64,000 bases of DNA from Bacillus sp. AFS059628 (GTDB lineage: Bacteria > Bacillota > Bacilli > Bacillales > Bacillaceae_G): assembly GCF_002571225.1 (NCBI RefSeq), contig NZ_NVEC01000017.1, forward strand, positions 14,145-78,144, given 5' to 3'. The notes under the pieces were generated by a model, which saw nothing but the letters and a program-made list of their open reading frames with translations, did no database searches and was not told where the DNA came from. The position numbers and the translations under genes were made by a program. Shown one piece after another: positions 1-10,608 of this stretch (position 1 is the stretch's first letter; every line of letters begins with the position of its first letter).

Positions 1-424
1 GATTCTGTTTTTCTTTTTATTAGGGGTAAGGTATTCTATGAGATTCATAGAAGCCTTATTACATTTCATTATATAGAATATATTGGAATAAATGTTTATA
101 TTTTTCATAATAATTGTGAATATTTTATGAACTTTATATTTTATGTATTTTTATACTGCTCCAAATGATGTGTATAACAGTACTTTAATAATTAAGTGTA
201 TACATGAGGGAACGCGTTAGGTTGCTTATCAAATTAGATGATGAACAAAACACATACTGATTAAAGGTTCTTTTTACATATTTATTTTTTTCTTTTTTAA
301 TTGAAAAATAAAATTTGTTCGAATAATTATTCTACAGCTATATACCTAAAGGCACATTCTTCGTATAATGGAGAAGTATAAAATTTGAATTTGTATTAAT
401 TTTACATATTGAGGTGAAAAAAGA
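1..424. other. AT-rich intergenic region, no gene seen
   Basis: No open frame with a ribosome binding site is visible on either strand. A possible -10 hexamer (TATAAT) lies at 364-369, about 55 bases before the kinase start, but no good -35 is found at the right distance. The end of the preceding gene is not in the window. Confidence 0.5.
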
Positions 425-2212
425 ATGAATGCGCGGCTAATGGAACTTATTGATGTGAGTACAATAGAAACCATGGCAGAACAATTTTATCAATTAACCA
501 ACATATCACATCAACTTCTTGATGCTGAAAAAGAATGTATATTTTCTTTCGGAATAAATGAGACGAAAATATGTAAACTTCCCAAAATTGAAATCCCCAT
601 TTTTTTATACAATCAACATTTAGGATCATTTGTAGTATGGTCAAACCAAAGTGCAATTTTCAATTGTCAAAAATATTTCGAAATGCTTTCAAATCTAATT
701 ATAGATGGGGCAACAAAAGTATTTCAAAGTAAAAATACAACATTGCTCTCTCGAAAAGAAGAGGAATTACATACAATTTTACAAAATATGCCCGTTATGG
801 TTGATGCGCTTGATTATAATGGAGATTTTGTTCTGTGGAATCGTGAGTGTGAAATTGTAACAGGTTATACCGCTGAAGAAATAATAGGGAATCCACATGC
901 ACTTCAATTATTGTACCCTGACCATGATTATCGTCACCAAATACAAACGAAATTTTTAACTTGCGGAAAAAATTTCAGAGATTGGGAAATGCACTTAACA
1001 TGTAAAAACGGTGAAACCAAAACAATTATGTGGTCCAATATTTCAGAACAGTTTCCTGTAACAGGATATAGCTACTGGGCTGTTGGTGTAGATATTACAC
1101 ATTTAAAAGCGATAGAAGAGCAGTTAAAACAACAAACGTCTGAATTGGAATTAATTTTTAAGGCTTTACCGGATTTATGTTTCTTAACAAAAGATGATGG
1201 TACAATTATAGACTATAAAGCAGGATCCCCTACAAAATTTTACGTACCGGCAGAAGCTTTTATGGGGAAAAAGTTTTTCGAAGTATTACCATCGCCAGTG
1301 GCGCAGCAGTTTCAGGAAGCTATTCGTCAAGTGAAAGAAAAAGGAACGAATGTAATTGTCGAATATCCACTTACAATCAATGGTAGTATCGATTTCTTTG
1401 AGGCTAGATGCTTACCATTATTACATGATAAAATTATGATCATTGTACGTGATATTACAGAGCGAAAAAAGACAGAAGAATTGCTAAATAAGTCAGATAC
1501 ACTTGCAGCAATCGGTCAATTAGCTGCTGGTGTTGCTCATGAAGTGAGGAACCCATTGACAGTTATTAAAGGGTTTATACAGTTATTTCAAATTAATAAA
1601 GAAGATCAGGAAAAATATTTTGATTTAATGCTTTCTGAAATTGATAGAATAGAAGCGATTCTTCAAGAGTTTTTATCAATTGCTAAAACAGATGAAATAA
1701 ATACAGAACAAAAAAATATTTATCAAATTTATAAAAATGTCGTTTCGTTAATGAATACAAAAGCAATTATGACGAATATTCAAGTGGAATTATATGCAGA
1801 CACCAAAGATATAAGTATTGAGTGCGCAGAAAATCAATTGAAACAAGTGTTTATTAATATTTTGCAAAATTCAATCGAGGCTATGCCAGATGGTGGGAAA
1901 ATCACAATTCATATAAAAGAGATAAACGATGAAGGTGTTATTATTCATGTAATTGATGAAGGAATTGGGATACCTGAAGAAAGAATTAAGAGATTAGGTG
2001 AACCGTTTTATAGTACGAAAGAAAAAGGTACCGGTATTGGATTAATGTTGAGTTATAAAATTATTGAAAGCCACCAAGGGAAAATAAGTATTATGAGTGA
2101 GGTTGGTGTCGGGACAACAGTAACGATATATTTGCCGAAAGCTCAAATCAAAAAATCTCTATCAAATTATGATGATAGATTCGAATCAATGCGTCCCATT
2201 ATTAATTCTTAA
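425..2212 (+). CDS. Orphan PAS-domain sensor histidine kinase (sporulation-kinase type)
   Basis: Soluble 595-residue sensor kinase. From the N-terminus it has an unassigned sensory segment (about 1-110), two PAS-like domains (about 115-235 and 240-350) and a HisKA domain with the phospho-accepting His372 in the motif AHEVRNPLTVIKGF. An HATPase domain follows, with an N-box (NILQNSIEAMPDGG) and G-boxes (DEGIGIP, GTGIGL). No transmembrane segment is seen, so it probably acts in the cytosol. No response regulator lies next to it. The HEVRNPLT box is shared with Bacillus Kin-type kinases that feed the Spo0A phosphorelay, and B. cereus-group genomes carry several such orphan kinases. That it phosphorylates Spo0F is inference. 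The start follows GAGGTGAAAAAAGA. A strong terminator follows the stop. Confidence 0.9.
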   Translation: MNARLMELIDVSTIETMAEQFYQLTNISHQLLDAEKECIFSFGINETKICKLPKIEIPIFLYNQHLGSFVVWSNQSAIFNCQKYFEMLSNLIIDGATKVFQSKNTTLLSRKEEELHTILQNMPVMVDALDYNGDFVLWNRECEIVTGYTAEEIIGNPHALQLLYPDHDYRHQIQTKFLTCGKNFRDWEMHLTCKNGETKTIMWSNISEQFPVTGYSYWAVGVDITHLKAIEEQLKQQTSELELIFKALPDLCFLTKDDGTIIDYKAGSPTKFYVPAEAFMGKKFFEVLPSPVAQQFQEAIRQVKEKGTNVIVEYPLTINGSIDFFEARCLPLLHDKIMIIVRDITERKKTEELLNKSDTLAAIGQLAAGVAHEVRNPLTVIKGFIQLFQINKEDQEKYFDLMLSEIDRIEAILQEFLSIAKTDEINTEQKNIYQIYKNVVSLMNTKAIMTNIQVELYADTKDISIECAENQLKQVFINILQNSIEAMPDGGKITIHIKEINDEGVIIHVIDEGIGIPEERIKRLGEPFYSTKEKGTGIGLMLSYKIIESHQGKISIMSEVGVGTTVTIYLPKAQIKKSLSNYDDRFESMRPIINS

Positions 2213-2219
2213 ATGACTA

Positions 2220-2268
2220 AATACCCAATAACCAAAAGCTTAGTTTTTGGTTATTGGGTATTTTTACA
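2220..2268 (+). terminator. Rho-independent terminator after the histidine kinase
   Basis: A long stem (AATACCCAATAACCAAAA against its complement) with a 6-base loop, followed by a T-run. Confidence 0.85.
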
Positions 2269-2433
2269 TTTAATTTAGTAAACTTTACCTTTTCTTTAGA
2301 TTTGTTTTAATTTCTATTAAGTTTTAAACATTATATTAATATTTGTAAAAGGTAATGTACGGAAGTTATACATTACTTTTAATATATAAATAAAATATTA
2401 TTCGGAATGTTATAAGGAGGAGATTAAGACGAA

Positions 2434-4560
2434 GTGAAAAAACAAGAGAAAACAAAAGGTAGAGCACTATCGATGCGGTTAAACATTTTATTCTTTTGTG
2501 TATTTTTATTATTTTCTGCCATGATCATACAATTAGGTAAAGTACAAATTATCGATGGAGAAACGTATAAAAATGAAGTAGAGAAGAGAGAAAATGCAAC
2601 CGTAAGTCTTTCTGTCCCGCGTGGGAAAATATTTGATCGAGAAGGGAATCCAGTAGTTGATAATAAATCTTTACGTACAATTACATACACAAAGATGAAA
2701 GGTGTAAAATCTGAAGAAATATTAAATACGGCAAGACAACTTGCAGACATAATTGAAATACCGCAAGAAGATATAGATAAGCTAACTGAGACGGATAAGA
2801 AAGATTTTTGGATGCAATTAAATCCGAAACTTACCGAAAAGTTAGTATCTAAAAAAGAAATAAATCAGTTCAGAGATAAAGATATTACCGGGAAAAATTT
2901 AGATAAAAAAATAGAAGAGTTAAAAAGGAAGCGTGTGACAGATAAAAATCTTCAGGAATTAACAGATAAAGATATAAAAGTGTTAGCTATTAAAAGTAAG
3001 ATGACTTCTGGTTATCAAATGGCTCCTCAAATTATTAAAAAAGATGTTAGTGAAAAGGAATTTACTATAATTAGTGAAGGCTTAGCAAATCTCCCAGGTG
3101 TAGACGTATCGGTTGATTGGGAGAGAGTGTATGTAAATGATGGATTATTTCGATCCGTTCTTGGAAATGTTTCTAATGCCGATGAAGGATTACCAAGTGA
3201 ACGATTAGATTACTATTTGGTACGTGATTATAGCCGAAATGATAGAGTTGGAAAAAGTTATATCGAGCAGCAATATGAAGATGTACTTCATGGGACAAAA
3301 AAAGAAGTAAGAAGCGTTGCTGATAAACAAGGTAATACAATGAGAACAGAAACCGTTTCTGAGGGAAAGAGCGGTAAAAATTTAACTTTAACAATAGATA
3401 TGGAATTACAGAAAAAAGTAGAAGAAAGTATTGAAAAAATATTAAAGGCATATAAAGGGTCAGAATCCATGTTGGACCGTGCTTTCGTTGTGATGATGAA
3501 TCCGAAAAACGGACAAGTATTATCCATGGCTGGGAAAAGACTTGTAGAAAAAGACGGAAAAACAGAAGTTGAAGACTATGCATTAGGTACAATGACTAGT
3601 TCATATGAGCTTGGATCAACAGTGAAAGGTGCGACAGTTCTAACTGGATTTGAAACGAAAGCTATAACTCCAGGTACATATTTTTATGATGTACCAATGA
3701 AGTTTAAAGGAACTAAGGAAAAAAAGTCTTGGAAAGAGTTTGGGAATATTGATGATTTAAGAGCGTTACAAGTCTCTTCAAACGTTTATATGTTCCATAC
3801 AGCATTAAAAATTGCTGGTGTGGATTATGTGAAAAATAGTTCATTAAACATTAAACAGGAGTACTTTGATAAAATGAGGTATTATTTCAGGCAATTTGGA
3901 TTAGGTGTTCCAACGGGTATCGATTTACCGAATGAAACAGCTGGACAAATTGGTAAAAAAGATAATCAACCTGGTTTTTTATTAGATTACTCAATTGGCC
4001 AGTATGACACGTATACACCACTTCAGCTTGTACAGTATATTTCAACAATTGCAAACGGTGGATATCGAATGAAGCCACAAATTGTTCAAGAGGTAAGAGA
4101 GCAAACATCGCAAAAAGATGAGATTGGTAAAGTGGTGCATGCAGTAGAACCAATCGTTTTAAATAAAATAGATATGAAAGAGGAATATATAAATCAAGTA
4201 AAAGAAGGATTTAGAAGGGTATTCCAGGAAGGGGATGGAACAGGAGTAAGGGCGTTCCAAAAAGCATCTTATAAACCAGCAGGTAAAACAGGGACAGCAC
4301 AGACAGTTTACGGTGGAGAAAGTGATATCGGAAGAAATGAAAAGGGTGATAGAAGAGAATGTTATAATTTAACGTTAGCAGGATATGCGCCATATGATAA
4401 TCCTGAAGTAGCATTCTCTGTGGTTGTGCCGTGGGTTATTAATGATAAATCTGGTATTAACTCTGATATTGGAAAAGAAGTTTTAGATGCTTATTTTGAA
4501 TTGAAAAATAAGCGATTGACTGGAGAACCTATAAAAATAGATAGCTCTCAGGAAGGTTAA
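2434..4560 (+). CDS. Class B penicillin-binding protein (transpeptidase)
   Basis: Membrane-anchored peptidoglycan transpeptidase of 708 residues. A short basic N-terminus is followed by one transmembrane segment (about 14-33), then the pedestal/dimerisation domain with the RGKIFDREG motif. The transpeptidase domain has all three catalytic motifs: S395-TVK, S448-SN and K618-TG. There is no PASTA domain at the C-terminus, unlike the second PBP of this window. The start is GTG with AAGGAGGAG 11 bases upstream. It stands alone between two terminators. It belongs to the PBP2/SpoVD-like group. A vegetative, sporulation or stress role cannot be decided from sequence. Confidence 0.92.
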   Translation: MKKQEKTKGRALSMRLNILFFCVFLLFSAMIIQLGKVQIIDGETYKNEVEKRENATVSLSVPRGKIFDREGNPVVDNKSLRTITYTKMKGVKSEEILNTARQLADIIEIPQEDIDKLTETDKKDFWMQLNPKLTEKLVSKKEINQFRDKDITGKNLDKKIEELKRKRVTDKNLQELTDKDIKVLAIKSKMTSGYQMAPQIIKKDVSEKEFTIISEGLANLPGVDVSVDWERVYVNDGLFRSVLGNVSNADEGLPSERLDYYLVRDYSRNDRVGKSYIEQQYEDVLHGTKKEVRSVADKQGNTMRTETVSEGKSGKNLTLTIDMELQKKVEESIEKILKAYKGSESMLDRAFVVMMNPKNGQVLSMAGKRLVEKDGKTEVEDYALGTMTSSYELGSTVKGATVLTGFETKAITPGTYFYDVPMKFKGTKEKKSWKEFGNIDDLRALQVSSNVYMFHTALKIAGVDYVKNSSLNIKQEYFDKMRYYFRQFGLGVPTGIDLPNETAGQIGKKDNQPGFLLDYSIGQYDTYTPLQLVQYISTIANGGYRMKPQIVQEVREQTSQKDEIGKVVHAVEPIVLNKIDMKEEYINQVKEGFRRVFQEGDGTGVRAFQKASYKPAGKTGTAQTVYGGESDIGRNEKGDRRECYNLTLAGYAPYDNPEVAFSVVVPWVINDKSGINSDIGKEVLDAYFELKNKRLTGEPIKIDSSQEG

Positions 4561-4896
4561 TACATATGAAATAGTATAGAAACTAGAGTCGTTTTATTTA
4601 GGAATAAATCCAAAATGGGTGATAGAAAGGTAAAATTATGCTATCAATTATTCACGCTTTATAAAATAAATCATATATTGATAGCATAGGACAAGCTGAA
4701 AAGCTTATTCTAAACTCACAGAACACTCCTTATCACGGTTTGGCATCTACTTATGTAGATGCCTTTTTTAATTTAATCACTAACAATTATTTATCAACCT
4801 AAAGTAGCAAGCATATTAGGACTATTAGGTGAAGATTGACGGTAATAATTACAGTATGCTTAATAAGCGAATTGAAATGTAAGGAGTGAGAAATAA
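4561..4896. other. Intergenic region with terminator, no gene seen
   Basis: Contains the terminator at 4742-4770. The first half has an imperfect inverted repeat of CTATCAAT...ATTGATAG (about 4640-4686) of unknown function. No supported coding frame. Confidence 0.5.
4742..4770 (+). terminator. Rho-independent terminator
   Basis: Perfect 9-bp stem GGCATCTAC/GTAGATGCC with a 4-base loop followed by six T. It lies 180 bases after the PBP stop. Confidence 0.8.
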
Positions 4897-6075
4897 GTGC
4901 TAAATATTTTAGTGGTTAATTTTCCAGCAGAGGGACATGTAAATCCTACATTAAGTTTAGTCAAATCCTATACTGAACGGGGTGATCACGTACATTATAT
5001 TACGACAGAACAATTTAAAGACAGAATTGAAGATTTGGGAGCTACTGTATATACACATCCAGATTTATTAAAGGAGATTTCTATTGATTCTGAAACTCCA
5101 GATGGGCTGAATTCTTTCTTTCGTGTACATGTTCAAACTTCTTTATATATATTAGAAATTACGAAACAATTATGTGAAAACATACATTTTGATTTCGTAA
5201 TTTATGATATATTTGGCGCTGGAGAGTTGGTAAAGGAATATTTACAAATTCCAGGCATAGTTTCTTCTCCTATATTTTTAATTCCTCCAAAATTTTTGGA
5301 GACATTACCTTTTCATCCAAATGCAGAAATACCATTCGAACCTGATGAAATTTCTGAACAGTTACTATATGAAATGGGACATGAATTTGGAGTAAAGCCT
5401 AAAAATAATCTTCAATTTATGCATAACAAGGGAGATATTACTCTTGTATATACAAGTCGTTATTTTCAACCTAATAGCGATTTGTTTGGGAGAAATAATA
5501 TTTTTATTGGTCCGAGTATTTTAAGGCGTAAAACAAATGTAGAGTTTCCACTTAAATTGCTTAAAGGTAAGAAGGTTATATATATTTCAATGGGAACACT
5601 GCTTGAAGGGCTTGAACCATTCTTTAATATGTGCATTGATACTTTCTCGGATTTTGATGGAATAGTTGTAATGGCAATTGGTGATAGGAATGATCGTTCT
5701 AAAATTAAGAAAGCGCCAGACAATTTTATAATTTCTTCATACGTACCCCAGTCAGAAATATTAAGTGAAGCAGATGTTTTTATTACACATGGCGGCATGA
5801 ACAGCGTACAAGACGCTATTTATTTTAATGTTCCATTTGTCATCATTCCACATGATAAAGACCAGCCAATGATAGCACAAAGATTAACTGAGCTTGAAGC
5901 AGCACATCGGTTATTGAAAGAGAATGTTAATATGCAAACGTTAAAAGAAGCGGTAACAGATGTTTTTTCAAATGAAAAGTATAAGCATGGAATACGAAAA
6001 CTGAAAGAAAGTTTTTTAGAATGTGGTGGTTCAAAAGAAGCAATTGCAGTGATTGCATCTCTTTTAAATAAATAG
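4897..6075 (+). CDS. MGT-family (YjiC-like) UDP-glycosyltransferase
   Basis: GT-B fold glycosyltransferase of 392 residues, a usual length for bacterial macrolide glycosyltransferase-like enzymes. The N-terminal acceptor domain opens with a Rossmann strand (ILVVNFPAEGHVNPT). The C-terminal donor-binding domain has the family signature around residues 285-330 (VPQSEIL, FITHGGMNS, and a D-Q pair in HDKDQPMIA) that binds the UDP-sugar. Relatives glucosylate macrolides, flavonoids and other small phenolics; the substrate here cannot be told. The GTG start has AAGGAGTGAG upstream. It is monocistronic and convergent with the racemase gene. Confidence 0.88.
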   Translation: MLNILVVNFPAEGHVNPTLSLVKSYTERGDHVHYITTEQFKDRIEDLGATVYTHPDLLKEISIDSETPDGLNSFFRVHVQTSLYILEITKQLCENIHFDFVIYDIFGAGELVKEYLQIPGIVSSPIFLIPPKFLETLPFHPNAEIPFEPDEISEQLLYEMGHEFGVKPKNNLQFMHNKGDITLVYTSRYFQPNSDLFGRNNIFIGPSILRRKTNVEFPLKLLKGKKVIYISMGTLLEGLEPFFNMCIDTFSDFDGIVVMAIGDRNDRSKIKKAPDNFIISSYVPQSEILSEADVFITHGGMNSVQDAIYFNVPFVIIPHDKDQPMIAQRLTELEAAHRLLKENVNMQTLKEAVTDVFSNEKYKHGIRKLKESFLECGGSKEAIAVIASLLNK

Positions 6076-6084
6076 TGTAGACAA

Positions 6085-6121
6085 TATAAAAGCATAGAGG
6101 CTCTACCTTTATGCTTTTATA
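6085..6121. terminator. Bidirectional terminator between convergent genes
   Basis: Stem TATAAAAGCAT/ATGCTTTTATA with a smaller inner stem. It separates the glycosyltransferase from the minus-strand racemase and has an A/T tract on both sides. Confidence 0.7.
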
Positions 6122-6124
6122 CTA

Positions 6125-6805
6125 TTATTCTGCAAACTGTACAGCAGTACTTGCATGTAAAAAAGCAGTATCAAAAACAGGAACAGTAAGGTCGTTTTGG
6201 GAAATGAGCAATGGTATTTCAGTGCAACCTAGTAGTATACCTTCTGCGCCATTTTGAATTAATGATTTTGTAATTTGTAATAGCTTTTCTTTTGATGTTT
6301 CTGAAATAATTCCTTTACTTAATTCATTTAAAATAACATGATGAATAAAATTTCTTTCCTCTTTATTTGGAATAATTGTCTCAATGTTATAGTTCGCTAG
6401 ACGTGATTTATAGAAGTCTTGTTCCATCGTTTGTTTCGTACCTAATAGTCCGATCCGCTTTATATTCTGCTCTACCATTTCTTTAGCACTTACATCACCA
6501 ATGTGAAGAAGTGGAATAGATATTGCTTGTTCTACTTCTTCAGCAAATAAATGGACTGTATTGGAACATATTAATAAACATTCAGCTCCGGATTTTTCAA
6601 CCTTTTTTGCAACTGTAACTAATTCATTTTTCACTTCTTCATATTGATGATTTTGTAATAAAGTAGTTACCTCACCAAAGTCCATACTATATAAAACAAG
6701 CTTTGCATTCTGATCATATTGAGAGAGTGTAAGTGTATTAATATGTTTATAGTATAATGATGTGGATTCCCAACTTAGGCCACCAATTAAACCGATTACT
6801 TTCAT
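6125..6805 (-). CDS. Aspartate/glutamate racemase family protein
   Basis: 226 residues, typical for cofactor-independent Asp/Glu racemases (RacX/YgeA group). It opens with IGLIGGLSWEST. Both catalytic cysteines are visible: Cys84 in LICSNTVH and a second in LLGCTEIPLL near residue 194, the pair that abstracts and donates the alpha proton. Relatives interconvert D- and L-forms of aspartate, glutamate or other amino acids, including D-amino acids released to remodel the cell wall; the substrate is unknown here. A GGGAGGAATG ribosome site precedes the ATG. It is transcribed alone, divergent from the SAM-riboswitch operon. Confidence 0.88.
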   Translation of the reverse strand: MKVIGLIGGLSWESTSLYYKHINTLTLSQYDQNAKLVLYSMDFGEVTTLLQNHQYEEVKNELVTVAKKVEKSGAECLLICSNTVHLFAEEVEQAISIPLLHIGDVSAKEMVEQNIKRIGLLGTKQTMEQDFYKSRLANYNIETIIPNKEERNFIHHVILNELSKGIISETSKEKLLQITKSLIQNGAEGILLGCTEIPLLISQNDLTVPVFDTAFLHASTAVQFAE

Positions 6806-6912
6806 CGCACATTCCTCCCGTAACTATTTAAATTTATCATTTCATAATTCCGATAAGAATACAATGATTTAAATGCACTGTTAAACGAAAAATAAAAATA
6901 ATTAGAAAAGTG

Positions 6913-6941
6913 TTGAAATTTATTCTTCTAAGTGCCATAAT
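6913..6941 (+). promoter_or_regulatory. Sigma-A-type promoter of the S-box operon
   Basis: TTGAAA at 6913-6918 and CATAAT at 6936-6941 with a 17-bp spacer, ending about 18 bases before the riboswitch begins. Confidence 0.65.
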
Positions 6942-6958
6942 ACGAATTACAAATTAAT

Positions 6959-7763
<805 letters not shown>

Positions 7764-7773
7764 GGATGTTAAC

Positions 7774-9474
7774 ATGCAACCAATTATTTCTTTAGAAAAA
7801 TTTAGTTTTCAATATAAGCATGCGGCACAGCCTACTGTAAAAGACATTACGTTTCATATATATCCTGGGGAAAAAGTATTAATTGCTGGGCGTAGTGGTT
7901 CAGGGAAATCAACGTTAGCTCATTGTATCAATGGGCTAATCCCATTTTCTTATGAAGGGAGTAGTACTGGAACTATTTCTATTGCCGGAAAAGACCCGAG
8001 GAAAGGGAGTATTTTTGAGCAGAGTAAACAGGTAGGAACAATTTTGCAAGATCAAGATGCCCAATTTATTGGTCTTACAGTAGAAGAAGATGTGGCTTTT
8101 TATTTAGAAAATGAATGTGTAAATCAAGATGATATGAAAAAGATTGTTTCAGAATCATTAAAAAAAGTAAAGATGCATACTTTTCATAAACAAAGTCCTC
8201 ATGAATTATCAGGAGGGCAAAAACAAACTGTTTCTTTAGCGGGTCTGTTAACGACAAATGCTAATATATTATTGTTTGATGAACCTTTAGCGAATTTAGA
8301 TCCAGTAAGTAGTTTACATACAATAGAACTTATTAAAGATATACATAAACAATATAATAAAACAATTGTAATTATTGAACATCGAATAGAAGAAATGTTA
8401 AATCTGGATTTAGATAAAATTATTTTAATGGATGAAGGGGAAATCGTTGAGATAGGAACACCAGAAGAGATTTTGGCCTCAAATATATTACCATCTATTG
8501 GCTTAAGGGAACCTATGTACATGGAAGGATTACAGAGGTTACAGTTTGATAGTAATAATGAGGGAATATACCCACTTGAAAATCTTCAAAGAGAAAGTGT
8601 TCGTAGCGCAATAAATGAGTGGATGGAGAAGCAAGTTTTTTATAAAAATACTCCTAATAACAAAGAAATATTGACAGTAGAAAATTTGTCGTTCTCCTAT
8701 TCTAATAAACAAAAAGTATTAGATAATGTAAATTTCTCTATAAAAGAAGGGGAAATTGTTGCACTTTTGGGGCATAATGGTGCTGGAAAATCAACATTAG
8801 CTCATAGTCTTATAGGTATTAACAAAACAAATAATGATAGGATTTTATTTAATGGAATAAATATTAATACTTGGTCTATTCGTAAACGTGGAGAGATTAT
8901 ATCATATGTCATGCAAAATCCAAATCATATGATTACACAGCCTACTGTTATAGAAGAGGTTTCATTCACATTAAAATTAAAAAAGGTATCAAAGGAAGAA
9001 ATTAAGTTTAGAGCGGAAGAAACGTTAAAAATTTGTGGCTTGTATCCATTTCGAAATTGGCCAATCCAGGCATTAAGTTACGGACAAAAAAAGAGAGTAA
9101 CGATTGCATCTGTACTAACGACAAATCCGAAACTTATCATATTAGATGAGCCGACAGCGGGACAAGATTATTATCATTATAAACAGTTTATAACGTTTAT
9201 AAGAAAACTAGCTGCAAAGGGAATATCTTTTATTTTTATTACACACGATATGAATCTTGCATTAGAATATACAGACAGAGCGATAGTTTTACATGAAGGG
9301 GAAATTATTGCGAATGATACCGCGTCTACTGTATTAGGACATCCAAAAACGTTACATAGAGCGAACTTAAGGGAGAGTTCTTTATTCAAACTCGTTAAAT
9401 TAAGTGGTATTGCAAATCCTGAAAGGTTTATAGAACTTTATTTTAATGTTATGAGGGGGGAGGAAGGTGTATAG
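7774..9474 (+). CDS. ECF transporter energising ATPase, fused double ABC domain
   Basis: One chain of 566 residues carries two ABC domains, equivalent to EcfA and EcfA'. The first has Walker A AGRSGSGKST, signature LSGGQKQ and Walker B LLFDEP. The second has Walker A LGHNGAGKST, a degenerate signature LSYGQKK and Walker B LIILDEP. It should power uptake by the S component upstream together with the EcfT protein downstream. I chose ATG 7774, 10 bases after the previous stop, over an in-frame TTG at 7753 that lies inside the S gene. The stop overlaps the start of the next gene by 8 bases, so translation is probably coupled. Confidence 0.92.
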   Translation: MQPIISLEKFSFQYKHAAQPTVKDITFHIYPGEKVLIAGRSGSGKSTLAHCINGLIPFSYEGSSTGTISIAGKDPRKGSIFEQSKQVGTILQDQDAQFIGLTVEEDVAFYLENECVNQDDMKKIVSESLKKVKMHTFHKQSPHELSGGQKQTVSLAGLLTTNANILLFDEPLANLDPVSSLHTIELIKDIHKQYNKTIVIIEHRIEEMLNLDLDKIILMDEGEIVEIGTPEEILASNILPSIGLREPMYMEGLQRLQFDSNNEGIYPLENLQRESVRSAINEWMEKQVFYKNTPNNKEILTVENLSFSYSNKQKVLDNVNFSIKEGEIVALLGHNGAGKSTLAHSLIGINKTNNDRILFNGININTWSIRKRGEIISYVMQNPNHMITQPTVIEEVSFTLKLKKVSKEEIKFRAEETLKICGLYPFRNWPIQALSYGQKKRVTIASVLTTNPKLIILDEPTAGQDYYHYKQFITFIRKLAAKGISFIFITHDMNLALEYTDRAIVLHEGEIIANDTASTVLGHPKTLHRANLRESSLFKLVKLSGIANPERFIELYFNVMRGEEGV

Positions 9475-10267
9475 TACATATTTTCATCGTATGGATGGAG
9501 CAGTGAAATTATTGTTATTTATTTTTTGTATGACGCTTACTTTTTTATTTTTTGATTTTCGCGTATTGCTATTTGTATTTATAATTGGATGTATTGGACT
9601 CCTAGTTGCTAAAATTCCATTTCGTAAAATTTTTATTGTTTTTACTGTTATATTTACATTTAGTTTATTAAATTCTGTCATGATCTTATTTATTACACCC
9701 ACCCATGGATCTGAATTAACGGAATCATATACTTCATTTCTGCATATTGGATATGCAACGATTACTTATGAAACTTTATTTTATGCAGCTACACTTTCGT
9801 TAAAGTATTTTACGTTATTACCATTTACACTTATTTTTATTTATACGACTGATCCAAGTGGATTTGTGAGTAGCCTAAGTAAATTTCGAATTCATTATAA
9901 GATTACTTATGCGATAAATATTGCATTACGTTACATACCTGATATTCAGTCTGAATATAAAATTATTAAACATGCGCAAGAGGCAAGAGGAGTAGCGTTT
10001 GAAAAAGGAGAAGCAAGTTTATGGATTCGTATGAAAAACCGAGTCTTAATTTTCTGGCCTTTAATTATTCATTCTCTAGATAGAATCGATACAGTTTCAA
10101 ATGCAATGGATTTAAGAGGATTTGGTAAGAAGGATACACGTACGTGGTTTTATACAAATAAAGCGAAAAGAGGGGATTTTATTGCTTTATTTGTAGGTGT
10201 TTGTATTTTAATTGTTGCTGTGTATTTAAAGTTACATGTATTTCAAAACTTTTGGTATCCATTTTAA
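9467..10267 (+). CDS. ECF transporter transmembrane component EcfT
   Basis: 266-residue membrane protein with several hydrophobic segments and the two coupling-helix Ala-Arg-Gly-type motifs of EcfT proteins (QEARGVAF near 175 and MDLRGFGKK near 212), which contact the ATPase subunits. The GTG start overlaps the ATPase gene and has GGGGGGAGGAA just upstream. Last gene of the S-box operon, followed directly by a terminator. It completes a dedicated three-gene ECF transporter. Confidence 0.92.
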   Translation: MYSTYFHRMDGAVKLLLFIFCMTLTFLFFDFRVLLFVFIIGCIGLLVAKIPFRKIFIVFTVIFTFSLLNSVMILFITPTHGSELTESYTSFLHIGYATITYETLFYAATLSLKYFTLLPFTLIFIYTTDPSGFVSSLSKFRIHYKITYAINIALRYIPDIQSEYKIIKHAQEARGVAFEKGEASLWIRMKNRVLIFWPLIIHSLDRIDTVSNAMDLRGFGKKDTRTWFYTNKAKRGDFIALFVGVCILIVAVYLKLHVFQNFWYPF

Positions 10268-10291
10268 AGCACTCTCAAATGAGTGCTTTTA
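10266..10291 (+). terminator. Terminator of the ECF operon
   Basis: Stem AAAGCACTC/GAGTGCTTT, 6-base loop, starting inside the stop codon of ecfT; a short T-run follows. Confidence 0.75.
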
Positions 10292-10402
10292 CTTATTTTT
10301 ATATAGACATGCTCAAAAAGGGGATATTTACATAATGTATAATACGAACCAGTTAAAATGATCAACTACCTATTAGTTTTCAAACCAAAAGGAGGAGAAA
10401 AT

Positions 10403-10510
10403 ATGAGTTACGGTGGTTCTTGTGGTTTTGGTGGAGGTTTCGCTTTATTAGTTGTGTTATTCATTTTGTTAATTATCGTTGGATGCAGCTGTTGGGGCGG
10501 AGGGTACTAA
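10403..10510 (+). CDS. YjcZ-family micro-protein (35 aa)
   Basis: A 35-residue reading frame with an excellent GGAGGAGAAAAT ribosome site. It starts [13 protein letters not shown], continues into one hydrophobic helix and ends CSCWGGGY. The Gly-rich head, single membrane segment and Cys/Trp/Gly tail are those of the YjcZ/YtzM-type sporulation micro-proteins that occur in many copies in Bacillus. It is probably membrane-associated. Its function is not known; expression in sporulating cells is family knowledge, not visible here. Confidence 0.88.
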   Translation: MSYGGSCGFGGGFALLVVLFILLIIVGCSCWGGGY

Positions 10511-10572
10511 TTTCTAATTAGTCTCCACAAATGTAAACTTACAAAACATATAAGATACTTATGTATCGAAAC

Positions 10573-10608
10573 AAATAAAAAAGGAGCAACTATGCTCCTT
10601 TTTTATTT
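10573..10608. terminator. Bidirectional terminator
   Basis: Stem AAATAAAAAAGGAGCA against TGCTCCTTTTTTATTT with a 4-base loop, between the YjcZ gene and the convergent kinase; the end of the kinase gene lies within it. Confidence 0.8.

Noticed and set aside
3173-3592. Minus-strand open frame inside the class B PBP gene
   Set aside because: It lies wholly opposite a gene with conserved catalytic motifs, has no ribosome site and its product is low-complexity Leu/Phe/Ser.
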